64,000 nt of DNA. Source: Halobaculum limi. GTDB taxonomy: Archaea; Halobacteriota; Halobacteria; Halobacteriales; Haloferacaceae. The stretch covers positions 2,480,001-2,544,000 of the forward strand of contig NZ_CP120468.1 of assembly GCF_029490015.1 (NCBI RefSeq). Direction: 5' to 3'. How positions within the stretch are numbered: the stretch's first letter is position 1; every line of letters starts with the position of its first letter. The translations under genes were made by a program, and so were the position numbers. Under the pieces are notes generated by a model. That model did not search any database. It had not been told where the DNA came from and saw only the letters and a list, made by a program, of their open reading frames with translations. Below, in pieces: positions 40,419 through 48,655 of this stretch.

Positions 40419-41222
40419 ATGACACTCTCCACATCCCACGCAGACAGCGTCGCCGCCCGAACAGGTCTCGACGGAGTCGCCCTCAAGCCGACCGAGTGCG
40501 ACGTCACCGTCGCCGCGGACCTCCCGTTCGAGGTGGTGTGCCTCGACTACGAGGGACGCGAGGCACTCCCCGACGCAGACACGCTCCAGGCCCTCGCCGG
40601 GCACGTGGACCTCCGCGTGACGACCCCCGTCCGTGCCGACGGCTTCGACCCCCGCGGCGACGACTCGCTGGTGTCGACGCTTCCCGACGCCGCAAAGCGC
40701 GTCCTCGTCGCGGGCCACGGGGCGTACCTCACCGACGACGAGCGCCGGCGAGCGATCGCTCCCCGACTCGGTGACGCCGTCCGCGCGGTTCGCGCGGCGG
40801 GCAGTGAGCCGTGGGTCGGCACCGAGGGCATCGAACGCGTTGCACTCGCGGCGGGCGGCGTCCAGTACGATCTGCTGTCGCGGACGACCGATCGCGACCT
40901 CCGAGCGTTGCGTGCAGCGGGGTTCGACGGCGAGACTGCCGTCTACGCGCCGGTCGTCCCCGTCGACGACGAGGACGCCGTCCTCGACGCCGTGGGCGCG
41001 TACACTGCGCGGCGCAAGCCCGTCCGCGAGGCGCTTCCCGAGGACGCCGAAACGGATTCGGCGGCGACGGGGCGTGCTCGCGAAGTGCTCTCGAAGGCCG
41101 TCCGCGACTTCGCGCTCGTCGGCGACCCGGACACCGTCGGCGAGCGTGTGGCCGATCTTCACGAGGCAGGGGCAGACTACGTCGTCGGGTATCCGGCGGC
41201 TGGGGTCGACACGCTGCGGTAA
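40419..41222 (+). CDS. DUF7388-type protein, probable barrel fold
   Basis: A 267-residue soluble protein: GLDGVALKPTECDVTVAADL, FEVVCLDYEGREALPDADTL, RVTTPVRADGFDPRGDDSLV, then EPWVGTEGIERVALAAGGVQY and a C-terminal DFALVGDPDTVGERVADL that resembles the luciferase-like monooxygenase end. I know it as a haloarchaeal family of unknown role (number from memory). The start at 40419 is the first ATG after the leader frame; leader length about 135 bases is unusual here. Confidence 0.72.
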   Translation: MTLSTSHADSVAARTGLDGVALKPTECDVTVAADLPFEVVCLDYEGREALPDADTLQALAGHVDLRVTTPVRADGFDPRGDDSLVSTLPDAAKRVLVAGHGAYLTDDERRRAIAPRLGDAVRAVRAAGSEPWVGTEGIERVALAAGGVQYDLLSRTTDRDLRALRAAGFDGETAVYAPVVPVDDEDAVLDAVGAYTARRKPVREALPEDAETDSAATGRAREVLSKAVRDFALVGDPDTVGERVADLHEAGADYVVGYPAAGVDTLR

Positions 41223-41282
41223 TCGCGTCACCGAGACACACGCTACCCCAACCGACTTGTCGCTCGACTCACAGCCAGCGGT

Positions 41283-42290
41283 ATGGACGACGCCCTCCAA
41301 TTCGCCCTCGACGCCGCCGCTCCCGGCCGGGAAGTCCGGGACGTCACCACCACCGGGCCGTCGTGGAACGACGCCAACGAGACGGTTCGGGTGACCTTCG
41401 CCGACGGCGACGACCCGAGCGCGGTGTTCTGTAAGGTCGCCCTCGACGGCGACGGGAGCCGAATCGCTCGCGAGCGGACGGCACTCGCGGCCGTCGGCGC
41501 GGCCGACCGCGTCCCCGTCCCGCGCGTCGTCGCCGTCGACTCGGACGCGTCGGTTCCGTACCTCCTGACGATGCCTGTCGATGGCGAGACGCTGTTGGAC
41601 CGCGGCGCGGACGCCGACGCCGCAAGCCGACGCGACCTGGCTCGCAGAGTCGGACGAGCGCTCGCCGACCTCCACGGTTTGTACGCCGACTCGCTGGACA
41701 CCCACGGAGAGGTACGCGGCGTGATCCGCGACGGCGACGGGCGTGTATCTGGGGTCGACGTTCGACCCGAACCGTGGACTGACCTGCTCCTCGAACGGAT
41801 CGAGTGGATACGGACGGCCTCGCCCTCCGACCGATTCGACGACCACTTCGACCGCGTCGCAGAGATTGTGGCTGCGAACCGCGACCGTCTCGACGACGCG
41901 CCAGCGACCCTCTGTCACTTCGACCTCGCGAAGCCGAACTGCTTCGTCGTGGACGGTGGGGACGATGAACCACGCGTAGGGGTGCTCGACTGGGAACGCG
42001 CGTGCGTGGGTGATCCGGTCCGAGACCTCGTTCGAGGACTCGAACAGGGGTTCGAGCCGATGCGCAGCGACGACGAATCGGGGCTGGGCGACGCGTTCCT
42101 CGACGGCTATCGGGAGCGTGCTGGCGGCCTTCCGGACGGCTACGAGGAGCGTGAGCCGATCTATCGAGCCGTCCGTCATCTCGGCGTCTCGGGCTACTTC
42201 GAGAACTGTCTCCAGTTCGTCGACGTGGACCGCGAGGCGTTCGCAGACTGGACGGAGACCGAACTCGACCGTCGACTCGCTCGGGTCTGA
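41283..42290 (+). CDS. Aminoglycoside-phosphotransferase-family kinase
   Basis: A 335-residue protein-kinase-fold enzyme. The N-lobe has VFCKVALDGDGSRIARERTA (Lys). The catalytic loop is LCHFDLAKPNCFV (HxDxxxxN pattern), followed by the metal site GVLDWERACVGDPVRDL. Such proteins phosphorylate small alcohols such as choline, homoserine, sugars or drugs; the substrate here is unknown. Single gene with 60-100 base gaps on both sides. Confidence 0.85.
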   Translation: MDDALQFALDAAAPGREVRDVTTTGPSWNDANETVRVTFADGDDPSAVFCKVALDGDGSRIARERTALAAVGAADRVPVPRVVAVDSDASVPYLLTMPVDGETLLDRGADADAASRRDLARRVGRALADLHGLYADSLDTHGEVRGVIRDGDGRVSGVDVRPEPWTDLLLERIEWIRTASPSDRFDDHFDRVAEIVAANRDRLDDAPATLCHFDLAKPNCFVVDGGDDEPRVGVLDWERACVGDPVRDLVRGLEQGFEPMRSDDESGLGDAFLDGYRERAGGLPDGYEEREPIYRAVRHLGVSGYFENCLQFVDVDREAFADWTETELDRRLARV

Positions 42291-42389
42291 TCAGTCTGCC
42301 CCGACCGCCAACCTCTCTGCCTCCCGAACCGCCGCTACTCGACACGCCGCCACCCGAACGCCTACGTCCTCGCGTGCGAACCGCCCGAT

Positions 42390-43157
42390 ATGCGACTCTT
42401 ACACGAGGAGACGACGACGAGCGCTGGCGAGGCGTTCGACGACGAGGTGGAGGTGGCCATCCTGCCGACGGGGTCGGTCGAACAGCACGGTCCCGCGCTC
42501 CCACTCGGAACGGACTTTCTCGCCGCCGAGGCCGTCGCTCGCGGCGTCGACCGCGACGACGCGGTCGTCCTCCCGACGGTTCCGGTCGGCGTCTCCGCAC
42601 ACCACCGACAGTTCGATGGGACGCTGTGGGCCGAACCGGAGACGTTCGAGGACTACGTCGGCGAAATCTGCGCGTCCGTCGCCAGCCACGGCGTCAGAAA
42701 ACTGGTGATCTGTAACGGCCACGGCGGCAACAGCGACGCGTTACAGCGGGCGGCCCGGCGACTCCGCGGCGACCACATCGCGTACGCCGCGCCCTGGAAC
42801 TGGTGGTCGAGTCTCGACGGCCTCGACGAGGACCTGTTCGACCAGTCGGGCATCGGCCACGCGGACGCGATGGAGACGAGTATGGTCGCACACGTCGCCA
42901 GCGAGTTGGTCCGCGAGGGACTGCTCGCCGACGCGGAAGCCAGCGCGGCCGATTCGTGGGGCAAGACCGTCCACGGCGCGGAGGTCGGCTTCGACACCGC
43001 CGACTTCTCGGAGTCGGGCGCGGTCGGCGCACCGACACAGGGGACCGCCGAGAAGGGACAGAAACTGTTCGCGCAGGCGACGAGCGAACTCGACGCACTC
43101 GTCGGGTGGCTGGCCGACCAGCCGTTCGACGCGCTGACGCCGGAGCCACACCGCTGA
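42390..43157 (+). CDS. Creatininase-family amidohydrolase
   Basis: A 255-residue protein with the family motifs AILPTGSVEQHGPALPLGTD (metal Glu and His), GVSAHHRQFDGTLWAEPETF, LVICNGHGGNSDALQ and GHADAMETSMV. Members include creatininase, MftE and the archaeal riboflavin/F420-pathway deformylase ArfB; which of these applies cannot be decided. It overlaps the FAD oxidase start by one base. Confidence 0.88.
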   Translation: MRLLHEETTTSAGEAFDDEVEVAILPTGSVEQHGPALPLGTDFLAAEAVARGVDRDDAVVLPTVPVGVSAHHRQFDGTLWAEPETFEDYVGEICASVASHGVRKLVICNGHGGNSDALQRAARRLRGDHIAYAAPWNWWSSLDGLDEDLFDQSGIGHADAMETSMVAHVASELVREGLLADAEASAADSWGKTVHGAEVGFDTADFSESGAVGAPTQGTAEKGQKLFAQATSELDALVGWLADQPFDALTPEPHR

Positions 43158-44314
43158 TGAGCGGAGCGGGATCCGGAATGCGGGTGGCCGTCGTCGGCGG
43201 CGGCGCGGTCGGCGTCACCGCCGCCCACGACCTCGCGGTCGGCGGCGCGGACGTGACGCTGTTCGAGCGAGGAGAGGTCGCGTCGGGCGCGTCCGGTCGC
43301 GCCGCGGGCGTCCTCTACGACGCCTACGCGGAGGACGTCGACGCCGAACTCGGTGCGCGGGCGCTCGACCGTTTCCGGGAGTTCTCCGGGTCGGACGGCT
43401 TCGAGTTCGTCGAGTGTCCGTACGTGATGCTCGCACGCGACGGCGACGACGACCTCGCGGAGGCGGTCGAGGGCGCAGCCGAACGGATGCGCGTCCACGG
43501 CCGCCCCGTCGAGACGCTCACGGGCGCAGAACTCGGCGAGCGATTCACGAGTCTCGCCGTCGATGACGTGGCGGTCGCGGCCGTCGCGTCGAACGCTGGC
43601 TGGACCGATCCGGCCTCTTACGTCGAGATGCTTGCGGAGAAGGCGAGGGAGGCGGGCGTCGAGATACAAACGAACACCGAGGTGTCGGTGTCGACGACGC
43701 CGCCTGGCGTCGCGGTCGCCGACGAAGCGCCCGTCACGCGGCGGTTCGAGGCGGTCGTCGTCGCCGCAGGCGCACACACGAAACGACTGCTGGCGGGCGC
43801 GGGGATACCGATCCCGCTGAAGCCGTATCGCGTCCAAGCGCTCGTGTCGAGCAGACCGTTCGACGGTCCGATGTGGTACGACGCCTCCGCCGGCGTGTAC
43901 GCTCGCCCGCACCCCGCAGGCTTGCTCGCGGGCGACGGCACCGTCCCCGCCGAGGCCGACCCCGACGAGTGGGACCGTGACGCCGACGACTGGTTCGTCT
44001 CGGACGTGAGCGACACGCTCCGGGCGCGGGCGGGCTACGACCCCGAACTCGACCGTGCGTGGGCAGGGCTGTGCACCGCGACGCCCGACGGCGATCCGTT
44101 GCTCGGGGAGGTTGCCGACGGCGTCTACGTCGCCGTTGGCTGGCAAGGGCACGGGTTTATGCGCGCGCCGGCCACCGGCGAGGCAATCGCGAAGCAGGTG
44201 CTCGGTGTCGAAGCGGGTATCGAGCAGTTCGACCCGGCGCGGTTCGACGGCGACGAGGAGTTCCAGATTAGCGAGGGGATGGCCGTCGACACCGACGCGG
44301 ACCGAGAGGCCTGA
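43157..44314 (+). CDS. FAD-dependent amine oxidase (DAO/sarcosine oxidase-like)
   Basis: A 385-residue flavoprotein. The FAD motif is VAVVGGGAVGVTAAHDLAVGG, followed by RGEVASGASGRAAGVLYDAY. Mid-domain NAGWTDPASYVEMLAEKAREAG and the C-terminal VYVAVGWQGHGFMRAPATGE fit glycine/D-amino-acid or sarcosine oxidases. The frame opens earlier, but the ATG at 43157 joins the creatininase-type gene with a one-base overlap. Confidence 0.87.
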   Translation: MSGAGSGMRVAVVGGGAVGVTAAHDLAVGGADVTLFERGEVASGASGRAAGVLYDAYAEDVDAELGARALDRFREFSGSDGFEFVECPYVMLARDGDDDLAEAVEGAAERMRVHGRPVETLTGAELGERFTSLAVDDVAVAAVASNAGWTDPASYVEMLAEKAREAGVEIQTNTEVSVSTTPPGVAVADEAPVTRRFEAVVVAAGAHTKRLLAGAGIPIPLKPYRVQALVSSRPFDGPMWYDASAGVYARPHPAGLLAGDGTVPAEADPDEWDRDADDWFVSDVSDTLRARAGYDPELDRAWAGLCTATPDGDPLLGEVADGVYVAVGWQGHGFMRAPATGEAIAKQVLGVEAGIEQFDPARFDGDEEFQISEGMAVDTDADREA

Positions 44315-44332
44315 CCCGAGAGAAGCGCGACG

Positions 44333-44899
44333 TTACGCTTCGTCGGTGTCGGCGTCCTCAGCCGTGTCCGACTCGGCGTCTGCGGCGTCTTCGTTTCCGT
44401 CCTCCTCGTCGTCGCTCAGGTCGAGAGTGACGGGGTCGTCCTCTGCTTCGGGTTCCTCCTCTTCTCCATCGGTGACGGCAACGGTACTGCCCTTCGTCTT
44501 CGGGACGCGAACGCGGAGCGTCCCCTGTTCGGTCAGCGTGGAGGTCGCACCTTCGGGGTCGACGGCGGCCTCCGCCGGGAGTTTCGCGCGGCCGTCGAGA
44601 GCGAGGCCGCGACCGGGGAAGCGCATCTCGAAGCCCTCGTGGAAGTCACGGAAGCGGTCGATCCGAATCTCGACCGCGCCCTCGTTGAATCGGACCTGCA
44701 CGTCGCTTCGCTCCGCGCCCGGCGCGTCGAAGACGACGAGGTAGGCGTCCTCGGATTCGAGCAGGTCGTACGCGAGCGGCGACTTCTCCTGTACCTTCGC
44801 GATGCCGCGGCCGACGCGGTCCATCACGGTGTTGACGGCGGACTCGCCGACGTCTTTCAGGCGGTTCGCACCCTCGGGGAACTGGTCTCCTTCGGGCAT
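44333..44899 (-). CDS. Hsp20-family small heat-shock protein
   Basis: A 188-residue protein. The alpha-crystallin domain lies at about residues 45-140 (YDLLESEDAYLVVFDAPGAE, VRFNEGAVEIRIDRF, LPAEAAVDPEGATSTLTEQG, LRVRVPK). An acidic tail of about 45 residues follows (runs of Glu/Asp, ends DTDEA), typical for halophiles. It holds unfolded proteins. It is the second gene after DUF7559, 2 bases downstream. Confidence 0.9.
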   Translation of the reverse strand: MPEGDQFPEGANRLKDVGESAVNTVMDRVGRGIAKVQEKSPLAYDLLESEDAYLVVFDAPGAERSDVQVRFNEGAVEIRIDRFRDFHEGFEMRFPGRGLALDGRAKLPAEAAVDPEGATSTLTEQGTLRVRVPKTKGSTVAVTDGEEEEPEAEDDPVTLDLSDDEEDGNEDAADAESDTAEDADTDEA

Positions 44900-44901
44900 C
44901 G

Positions 44902-45060
44902 TTACAGTTCGATCTCTTCGAGGCAGTCGGTCCCTCCACACAACGGGCACGACAGGTCCGCGACCGTGTGGTCGTCGGCGATGTCGTACGTGTAGTGGTT
45001 TTCGAACATATCGAGTTCGCAGTCCGCGCTGGTACATTTGACTTCCATCGTGGCCGGCAT
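44902..45060 (-). CDS. DUF7559-type small zinc-ribbon protein
   Basis: A 52-residue protein with two Cys pairs: KCTSADCELDMFENHYTYD and CPLCGGTDCLEEIEL, so it is a likely zinc binder. The start MPATMEVKC at 45060 is the family-like one and is 27 bases from a TATA box; a later ATG (45048) is possible. It is in an operon with Hsp20, which hints at a stress-related role. Confidence 0.8.
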   Translation of the reverse strand: MPATMEVKCTSADCELDMFENHYTYDIADDHTVADLSCPLCGGTDCLEEIEL

Positions 45061-45083
45061 ACCTCCGACTAGGACCGCGCGCG

Positions 45084-45092
45084 GCATAAACG
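45084..45092 (-). promoter_or_regulatory. TATA box of the DUF7559-Hsp20 unit
   Basis: On the minus strand this reads CGTTTATGC, centred about 27 bases before the ATG at 45060, giving a leaderless transcript for both genes. Confidence 0.6.
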
Positions 45093-45170
45093 ACGTGGGG
45101 CAGGGCGGGCCTTGCCGACATCCGGCCGGGAGTCGTCGGGGCTTTCTCCTTGGGGTTTCATCACTTGCTT

Positions 45171-46019
45171 ATGTCCAGCAATTTCCAAGCAGATACCGTC
45201 TACGGCGTCGACTTCAGCGCCGCCGCCAACAGCGCCGGTGCCTCGACGTGGGTGGCGCGGTGCGTGCAAGATGGTGAAGAGCTTGTTGTGAACAAACTCG
45301 CCTCCGCCTCAGAATATCTCGATATAGACTCGAACGATCGTAGTGATGTCTTGCCAGCACTCGCGGATCATCTTGGGAGTGGCACTGAATCAACGGTGGC
45401 TGGACTCGACTTCCCATTTAGTCTACCAGAGTGGGTTCTCAGTCAATCAAACGGTTGGCGCGAATTCGTACAAGCGACTCCCGATCAGTGGGGCATTCTT
45501 GAACAAGTGGACGAGCCCAAAGATTTGTTCTATCGCCTGAACGCTCAGGCAGAGGAAACGAAAAACCCCCAGCGGAGAGCGACCGATGATGAACATAAGG
45601 GACAAAACCCAGCTGGTTGGCGAATCAAGACGCAGACGTACTACGGCATCTCAATTCTCCTCCGGCGTCTCATCGAATTTGATCAGGTTGCTGTCCCTCC
45701 AGTCCTCACCCACCAGAACCCGCGGCTCACCGTCCTCGAAACGTACCCCGCCTCGGTGTTCGACGACCTCGAAGACGCGACGCGAACCGGCTACAAGAAG
45801 GGCCAGCGCCGCCACGTCGAGGCCCGTCAGCAGAACGTCGAGGCATTGCAGGAGGCGGGCGTCCGATTCGCAGACCAGACCGCCCGCGACTGCGCCGTCG
45901 CCACCGACGACGCACTCGACGCCGTCGCGGCGGCGTACGCGGCACATCGGAACTATCCCGAGGCGCTGACGGAGGAGTACGACCAGCAAGCGCGACTGGA
46001 AGCGCAAATCTTCGCCTGA
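45171..46019 (+). CDS. DUF429 protein with mosaic base composition
   Basis: A 282-residue protein: YGVDFSAAANSAG at the start, VAGLDFPFSLPEWVL, then the conserved end LTVLETYPASVFDDL and DCAVATDDALDAVAAAYAAH. DUF429 has an RNase H-like fold and is predicted to be a nuclease or similar. The region from about 45260 to 45700 has many A/T-ending codons and low GC, while the first 90 bases and the part after about 45715 match the genome. The gene looks recombined or partly acquired. Confidence 0.82.
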   Translation: MSSNFQADTVYGVDFSAAANSAGASTWVARCVQDGEELVVNKLASASEYLDIDSNDRSDVLPALADHLGSGTESTVAGLDFPFSLPEWVLSQSNGWREFVQATPDQWGILEQVDEPKDLFYRLNAQAEETKNPQRRATDDEHKGQNPAGWRIKTQTYYGISILLRRLIEFDQVAVPPVLTHQNPRLTVLETYPASVFDDLEDATRTGYKKGQRRHVEARQQNVEALQEAGVRFADQTARDCAVATDDALDAVAAAYAAHRNYPEALTEEYDQQARLEAQIFA

Positions 46020-46082
46020 GACAGGACTTCACTGAGGTCGAACGACGACGAAGCGATTCTACCCGTTCGGGAACGCAGACTG

Positions 46083-46091
46083 GAGTTTACC
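46083..46091 (+). promoter_or_regulatory. Probable TATA box of the holin-like gene
   Basis: GAGTTTACC lies 23-31 bases before the ATG at 46114. Confidence 0.5.
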
Positions 46092-46113
46092 GCTTCGCCG
46101 TCGAAGGGCCGCT

Positions 46114-46440
46114 ATGGAGAATCAGTCCAAACTGGACCCGCGGGCGTTCGGCCTCGCCTGCGGCCTGCTCTGGGCGGGTGCGGTCGTGGTGCTCGGCGTC
46201 CTCGCTCGCTTCGGATGGGGCGACCGCTGGGAGCGACTGCTCGCCGATGTGTATCGCGGCTACGGCGAGTCGACGACGGGACTCACGATCGGCGCGGCCT
46301 GGGCGTTTCTCGACGGCTTCTCGGGTGGCTACGCATTCGCGTGGCTCTACGACGCCCTCCTCCCGAGTACCGAGACGGACACCGAATCACTGACCGAAGG
46401 CGACCCGACAGTCGAATCGAGCGTCTCACCGGCGGAGTGA
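46114..46440 (+). CDS. Holin-like small membrane protein
   Basis: A 108-residue protein with two helices (ACGLLWAGAVVVLGVLARFG; TIGAAWAFLDGFSGGYAFAWLY) and the pattern Y-x-G-Y-x4-T-G between them. It resembles short proteins annotated as bacteriophage holin in archaea and bacteria, usually in chromosomes without a phage. No phage genes are near, so a lysis role is unlikely. An acidic tail follows the second helix. Confidence 0.7.
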   Translation: MENQSKLDPRAFGLACGLLWAGAVVVLGVLARFGWGDRWERLLADVYRGYGESTTGLTIGAAWAFLDGFSGGYAFAWLYDALLPSTETDTESLTEGDPTVESSVSPAE

Positions 46441-46509
46441 GGCTGAATCTGACCGTTGCTGCACAATACTGAATATCGTGGCGTGTGACTCGTGTGTGAG
46501 GTGGCACCA

Positions 46510-46755
46510 ATGCGCACGAGACGCCGAGAACACGAACGTGACCGACGCGCACGCGCCGAGGCCGACCGCGAGGACCGACGCACGGTCGAGCGGACGGTCG
46601 CCGACCCACCGCGAACCGTCGACGACCTCCTCGAAACGCTCGACGAGGGCGAGGGACTCACCTACGAGGAGGCGGCACTCGTGGGCGGCATCGAGGAGTC
46701 GGTGGCCGGACTGACCGCTGGCGACAGCGACTCCAGAACTCACGACGGGTGGTGA
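46510..46755 (+). CDS. Small highly charged hypothetical protein
   Basis: An 81-residue frame. The first 30 residues are almost all Arg, Glu, Asp and Ala (MRTRRREHERDRRARAEADR) and probably form a helix. Residues 40-70 are a compact acidic part (RTVDDLLETLDEGEGLTYEE; LVGGIEESVAGL). A GTG six codons earlier could also start it. It is not recognised; reality is supported mainly by codon pattern. Confidence 0.5.
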   Translation: MRTRRREHERDRRARAEADREDRRTVERTVADPPRTVDDLLETLDEGEGLTYEEAALVGGIEESVAGLTAGDSDSRTHDGW

Positions 46756-46842
46756 GGCGACGGGCGGCCACGGCGCAGCGACCGCAGCGTCGAGCGACGG
46801 CCTGGTCGCGGCGGCAGCGACAGCCACGCCCCAGACCGTACT

Positions 46843-46850
46843 GCTTTAGC
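46843..46850 (+). promoter_or_regulatory. Probable TATA box of the radical SAM gene
   Basis: GCTTTAGC is 24-31 bases before the ATG at 46874, so the radical SAM-MBL unit likely starts with a leaderless message. Confidence 0.5.
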
Positions 46851-46873
46851 CGCTCGGTCGTCCACGAACGGTT

Positions 46874-48655
46874 ATGACCGCGCCGGACCCGAGCGACCTC
46901 GCTGTCACTATCGTCGACGGCTACGTGGACGAACCGGCGCACTTCGGCGTTCCGCCGTACGTCTCGACGTACCCTCGCTTCACCGCGGGCGCACTCGTCG
47001 ACGCTGGCGTCCCCGAGTCGAACGTCACCTACCACACTATCGACGAACTCCGCGACGACCGGCGCAAGTGGGCCGACGTCGCCGACGCCGATCTTATGAT
47101 CTACGTCGGCGGGATGACCGTCCCCGGGAAGTACGTCGGCGGCACGCCTGCGGAACCCGACGAGGTGCGCGAACTTGCGTGGACCGCCGACGGCGTCACC
47201 CTCCTCGGCGGCCCGGTCCGCTTCGGCGTCGGCGAGGAGAACGCCGGCGCACAGGAGATGGAACGCGACGACCTCGACTACGACTTCGTCGCGATGGGCG
47301 ACGTGGAGGCCGCGGCGTTCGACATCGTCGAGAGCGGTCTGGAGGGATTCGGCAACCGCATCCGCGACTACGACGAGGTGGCACGCTGGTCGAGTCTGGG
47401 CGCGTTCGTCGTCGAACAGCACCCGAACCACCCCGACTACCTCATCGCCGAACTGGAGACCTCTCGGGGCTGTGCGTACCGCTGTTCGTTCTGCACGGAA
47501 CCGCTGTATGGCGACCCGGACTTCCGTACCGCGCCGGACGTCGTCTCGGAGGTGGACGCCCTCTCAGATCACGGTGTGCGCCACTTCCGCCTCGGCCGAC
47601 AGGCCGACATCCTCGCGTTCGGCGGCGACGGCGAGGCGCCGAATCCCGACGCCCTCCGACAACTCTACGGTGGCATCCGCGAGGTGGCTCCCCGCCTGCA
47701 GACGCTCCACCTCGACAACATGAACCCCGTGACTATCACGGACTACCCCGAGGCGTCGCGGGAGGCCATCGAAGTCATCGCGCGGCACAACACGCCGGGC
47801 GACACCGCCGCGTTCGGCCTCGAATCCGCCGACCCCGAAGTCAGGGACAAGAACAACCTCCTCGTCAGCGCCGAGGAGTGTCTGGAGGCCGTTCGCGTCG
47901 TCAACGAGGCCGGCGGGTGGCGCCCCGGCGAGTCGCCCGCAGACGCTCCGAGTTTCGGTGCGTCGGCGCCGCGCCGCCTGCCGAAACTCCTGCCAGGCAT
48001 CAACCTCGTCCACGGCCTCGAGGGAGAGACCAGCGACACGTTCGACCACAACAAACAGTTCCTCGACTCGGTGATGGACGAGGGCCTGATGCTCCGGCGG
48101 GTGAACGTCCGGCAGGTAATGGCGTTCGAGGGGACGGAGATGGCAGAGACGGGTGCGCGACTGGCCCGCGAGCACAAGAAGGAGTTCCAGCAGTACAAAC
48201 GCGAGGTGCGCGAGACGGTCGACCGCCCGATGCTCGAACGGGTGATGCCGACGGGGACAGTCCTCCCCGACGTGTACCTGGAGTACCACGAGGACGGCAC
48301 CACGTTCGGGCGTCAACTCGGCACCTACCCCATCCTCGTCGGGATTCCCGGCGAACGCGAACTCGGCCGCGCAATCGACGTGGCCGTGGTCGACTGGGGC
48401 TACCGTTCGGTGACGGGCGTGCCGTACCCGCTAGACCTCAACGGCGCGTCGATGAGCGAATTGACCGCGATTCCCGGCATCGGTAAGGGGACTGCGGGTG
48501 ACCTGGTCGTGAATCGCCCCTACGCGAACGCGGCGGAGGCCGCCGCCGTCGCCGGCGATGACGCCCAGTTGGGGCGGTTCGCCGACGCCGGGGTTCCGGG
48601 TGTTGACGCCGACGCCGACTACCCCGGCGCACCCGCCCCGCGGAGCGCCGACTGA
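46874..48655 (+). CDS. Radical SAM protein with C-terminal helix-hairpin-helix
   Basis: A 593-residue enzyme. The N-terminal part may be a degenerate B12-binding-like domain (LAVTIVDGYVDEPAHFGVPP). The iron-sulfur motif CxxxCxxC is in SRGCAYRCSFCTEPLYGDP near residue 200, and HLDNMNPVTITDY and FGLESADPEVRDKNN belong to the radical SAM barrel. Residues about 520-575 hold a helix-hairpin-helix (MSELTAIPGIGKGTAGDLVV), suggesting nucleic-acid contact. The family is archaeal and of unknown reaction. It shares one base with the MBL gene. Confidence 0.87.
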   Translation: MTAPDPSDLAVTIVDGYVDEPAHFGVPPYVSTYPRFTAGALVDAGVPESNVTYHTIDELRDDRRKWADVADADLMIYVGGMTVPGKYVGGTPAEPDEVRELAWTADGVTLLGGPVRFGVGEENAGAQEMERDDLDYDFVAMGDVEAAAFDIVESGLEGFGNRIRDYDEVARWSSLGAFVVEQHPNHPDYLIAELETSRGCAYRCSFCTEPLYGDPDFRTAPDVVSEVDALSDHGVRHFRLGRQADILAFGGDGEAPNPDALRQLYGGIREVAPRLQTLHLDNMNPVTITDYPEASREAIEVIARHNTPGDTAAFGLESADPEVRDKNNLLVSAEECLEAVRVVNEAGGWRPGESPADAPSFGASAPRRLPKLLPGINLVHGLEGETSDTFDHNKQFLDSVMDEGLMLRRVNVRQVMAFEGTEMAETGARLAREHKKEFQQYKREVRETVDRPMLERVMPTGTVLPDVYLEYHEDGTTFGRQLGTYPILVGIPGERELGRAIDVAVVDWGYRSVTGVPYPLDLNGASMSELTAIPGIGKGTAGDLVVNRPYANAAEAAAVAGDDAQLGRFADAGVPGVDADADYPGAPAPRSAD

